From positions 1 through 13,862 of the forward strand of contig JADZCW010000281.1 of NCBI GenBank assembly GCA_020851395.1: a stretch of DNA of 13,862 nt. Direction: 5' to 3'. Below, piece by piece: positions 12,236-13,862 of the stretch. The translations under genes and the position numbers were made by a program. The stretch is from Phycisphaeraceae bacterium (lineage in GTDB: Bacteria > Planctomycetota > Phycisphaerae > Phycisphaerales > Phycisphaeraceae). Below the pieces are notes generated by a model that saw only the letters and a program-made list of their open reading frames with translations, made no database searches and was not told the DNA's origin. Each line of letters starts with the position of its first letter. Within the stretch, counting starts at the first letter, position 1.

Positions 12236-13645
12236 ATGGGCCATGACGCACTGACCGGCCGAGATTCCGTCGGGCTCGACACGTCCCGAGGCACGGACTG
12301 GCGGCGATGGGGCGACGGGATGGTCCCCTTGCTGCTGCTCGCGGCGGCGGCGATCGCCGTTTACCTCGCCTCGTTGTCGATCACGGGCGGCTCGATCGCA
12401 GGCTGCGGCCCAGGCTCGGCCTGTGACGGCGTGCTCAGGAGCCGGTGGTCAGTCTGGTTCGGCCTGCCCGTGAGCGCCGCCGCCGCCGCGGTTCACCTTG
12501 GCACCTTGGCGGCCTGGATGGTCCACAGGCTCCGACGCCCGAGCGATCCCCGGGCCGCGGCTGTGGTGTTGACGGCCGGCGCGATTGTGCTGACGACGGC
12601 GGCGGCTTGGTTCACGGGTCTGATGCTGGCGATCGGCGGGGGCGTCTGTCCGTGGTGTCTGACCTCCCATGGGCTTGGCCTGGCCGCCGGCGCCCTTGCG
12701 ATCACGTCAGCCGCTCGGTCCCGCCGGATCGACGGTTCACGGACCGCCAGACAGGTCTGGATACCCGCGGCGATGATCGCCTCGCTGGTCATGCTGCTGC
12801 TGGTCGTCGGACAACTGAGCTCAGGTCGCCGCAGCTTCAGCCTGCACTCCGCCGAACCGACGGCGACAACGTCGGTTCGATCCGTCGCGGAACTCGCCGA
12901 CGATAACGGGTCACTCGATCCGCCCCCCTTACCGGTGATCACGCCCGCCCGGGGAGGCGAGGATGCGCGGGTGTCCCCTGTCCCTGACCAGCCTTACGAT
13001 CAGAGCTCGGGCGAAGATCGAACGATCACGCTGAGCCTGAGCCTCGCTAGCCTTCGCCCCGCGTCCATGCCGCGGATGGGTCCGGCCGACGCGAAGCACG
13101 TGCTGGTTTTCTTCTCGGACTACACCTGCCCCCATTGCCGGCGGCTGCACAAGATGCTCCTGCAAGCCCGCGAGCGCTACGGCCGGCAACTGGCCGTCGT
13201 GCACGTGTTGGTTCCTCTCAACGGCAGGTGCAATCGCCTCTACTCCAAGGCCACGATGCCCGCCAGACATGACCAGGCGTGCGAATACACTCGCCTGGGG
13301 CTGGCGGTCTGGCGGGCCAGCCCCTCGGCCTTCGAGAAGTTCGAGCATTGGATGGCCGATCCGAACCTGGGCGTGACGCCCACGCTGGCCGAGGCCATCA
13401 ACTTCGCCGTCACGCTCGTGGACCGCGGGCGACTCGAAGAAGCGATCAAGGATCCCTGGATCGATCAACAGATCCGACGGAACGTCGACCTCTTCGATGC
13501 CGCGCCGATACCTTCAAAGATGGTGCCCGTCCTCGCCATGGAACGGCGATATCTCAACGGTACTCCGGACGATGAGGGCCAGCTCTTCGCCATTCTCGAA
13601 CAGGTCCTCGGCGTGCATCCGGCGGAATCCCGGGACCGGGACTGA
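12236..13645 (+). CDS. VKOR-DsbA fusion: complete disulfide-bond-forming enzyme
   Basis: A 469-residue membrane protein that joins the disulfide donor and its quinone-linked re-oxidase. The VKOR domain (about 28-195) has loop cysteines C57/C63 (GCGPGSAC), SRWSVWFGLPVS and C138-PW-C141 in GGVCPWCLTSHGLG. A Pro/Ser-rich linker (about 196-275) leads to a thioredoxin-like DsbA domain with C298-PH-C301 in FFSDYTCPHCRRLHK, plus the accessory pair C332 (GRCN) and C349 (QACEY) common in this subfamily. Its catalytic face should be outside the cytoplasmic membrane, where it would oxidise exported proteins. The start ATG has only a weak GGAT before it, and an ATG 11 bases upstream is out of frame; short spacing to the previous VKOR gene suggests coupling. 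All eight redox cysteines are in place, in contrast to the paralogue at 10026. Confidence 0.9.
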   Translation: MGHDALTGRDSVGLDTSRGTDWRRWGDGMVPLLLLAAAAIAVYLASLSITGGSIAGCGPGSACDGVLRSRWSVWFGLPVSAAAAAVHLGTLAAWMVHRLRRPSDPRAAAVVLTAGAIVLTTAAAWFTGLMLAIGGGVCPWCLTSHGLGLAAGALAITSAARSRRIDGSRTARQVWIPAAMIASLVMLLLVVGQLSSGRRSFSLHSAEPTATTSVRSVAELADDNGSLDPPPLPVITPARGGEDARVSPVPDQPYDQSSGEDRTITLSLSLASLRPASMPRMGPADAKHVLVFFSDYTCPHCRRLHKMLLQARERYGRQLAVVHVLVPLNGRCNRLYSKATMPARHDQACEYTRLGLAVWRASPSAFEKFEHWMADPNLGVTPTLAEAINFAVTLVDRGRLEEAIKDPWIDQQIRRNVDLFDAAPIPSKMVPVLAMERRYLNGTPDDEGQLFAILEQVLGVHPAESRDRD

Positions 13646-13650
13646 AGCCC

Positions 13651-13669
13651 CTCGATGCGGTGCGTCGAG
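13651..13669 (+). terminator. Hairpin directly after the VKOR-DsbA gene
   Basis: CTCGATGC (13651-13658) pairs with GCGTCGAG (13662-13669) over 8 bp (one T-G pair) with a 3-base loop, starting 5 bases after the stop codon. There is no T-run. A second hairpin follows at 13689-13716 (GGCAGC with GCTGCC). Together they probably mark the end of the operon. Confidence 0.5.
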
Positions 13670-13801
13670 TACCGTCCACGGCGAGCATGGCAGCCCCCGG
13701 GGGAGTGGGCGCTGCCTAAGTGTCCTTCGTGTGAGTCGGTACGGTCATCACTGCCGGATAGCAGCTACCACCGAGAGTCGAAAAAACCAGCAAGAGGAAA
13801 G
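13670..13801. other. Non-coding stretch before the tRNA-like sequence
   Basis: It holds the hairpin at 13689-13716 and, read on the minus strand, the 3' flank of the tRNA-like sequence with a run of six T (plus-strand AAAAAA at 13781-13786) that could end its transcript. No gene is supported. Confidence 0.3.
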
Positions 13802-13843
13802 TGGGCGATACAGGACTTGAACCTGTGACCTCACGGGTGTGAT
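13802..13843 (-). tRNA. 3' half of a tRNA (reads as Val, CAC), incomplete in this window
   Basis: Read on the minus strand, the 3' end is clear: discriminator A (13802), acceptor strand ATCGCCC (13809-13803), T-arm ACAGG-TTCAAGT-CCTGT (13826-13810), variable loop AGGTC and an anticodon-arm 3' strand CCGTG. The loop then reads ATCACAC, giving U33, anticodon CAC and A37, hence valine. No CCA is encoded. The next five bases 5' (GGCGA) do not pair properly with CCGTG, so the anticodon stem cannot form in the usual register; the best alternative is a 5-bp stem with a 9-base loop. The rest lies beyond the window. It is either a tRNA remnant left at an integration site or an unusual or degenerate tRNA. 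Confidence 0.5.
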
Positions 13844-13862
13844 TCGCCCGCCGGCGACCCTT

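Noticed and set aside
1..13862. CRISPR array, transposase gene or prophage module
   Set aside because: No evenly spaced repeats and no recombinase or phage structural motif were seen in any frame.

Overview
The window is GC-rich throughout and reads as chromosome of a Planctomycetota bacterium, most likely Phycisphaerae. The reasons are a short-tailed PEP-CTERM protein, a sulfatase cluster under an AraC/XylR-type regulator, and VKOR-DsbA disulfide genes. This placement is inferred from gene content, not from a marker gene.

Left part, plus strand (1-2708): a secreted PEP-CTERM protein gene interrupted by one in-frame TAG; a rho-independent terminator; a class I SAM methyltransferase; a non-coding stretch of about 390 bases; and an RNHCP-domain zinc-ribbon protein. 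The leader of the RNHCP gene is the most striking thing here. It carries a compact copy of part of the 16S rRNA head (helices 29, 30, 41, 42 and 43, the neighbourhood bound by ribosomal protein S7). The distal loops are shortened and changed, yet every stem still pairs. It is followed by a stem that buries the RNHCP Shine-Dalgarno sequence. This looks like an rRNA-mimic translational switch.

Middle part, minus strand (8891 down to 2737): an XylR-like regulator with its own promoter and an overlapping dyad, then a probable operon of sulfatase (CQPSR), sulfatase (CTPAR), a two-module ASRT-like beta-sandwich protein and a second SAM methyltransferase. Neither sulfatase shows a signal peptide.

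Right part, plus strand (9291-13645): a small secreted protein with eight cysteines sits inside a cassette bounded by 30-bp inverted repeats. Directly after it come three related membrane genes: a VKOR-DsbA fusion that has lost every redox cysteine, a stand-alone VKOR, and a fully equipped VKOR-DsbA fusion. Together they look like disulfide-forming machinery beside a likely disulfide-rich client, with a non-catalytic paralogue of unknown role.

The right edge holds the 3' half of a tRNA on the minus strand (reads as Val, CAC). Its homology fades at the anticodon loop, so it may be an integration-site remnant or the visible half of an unusual tRNA.
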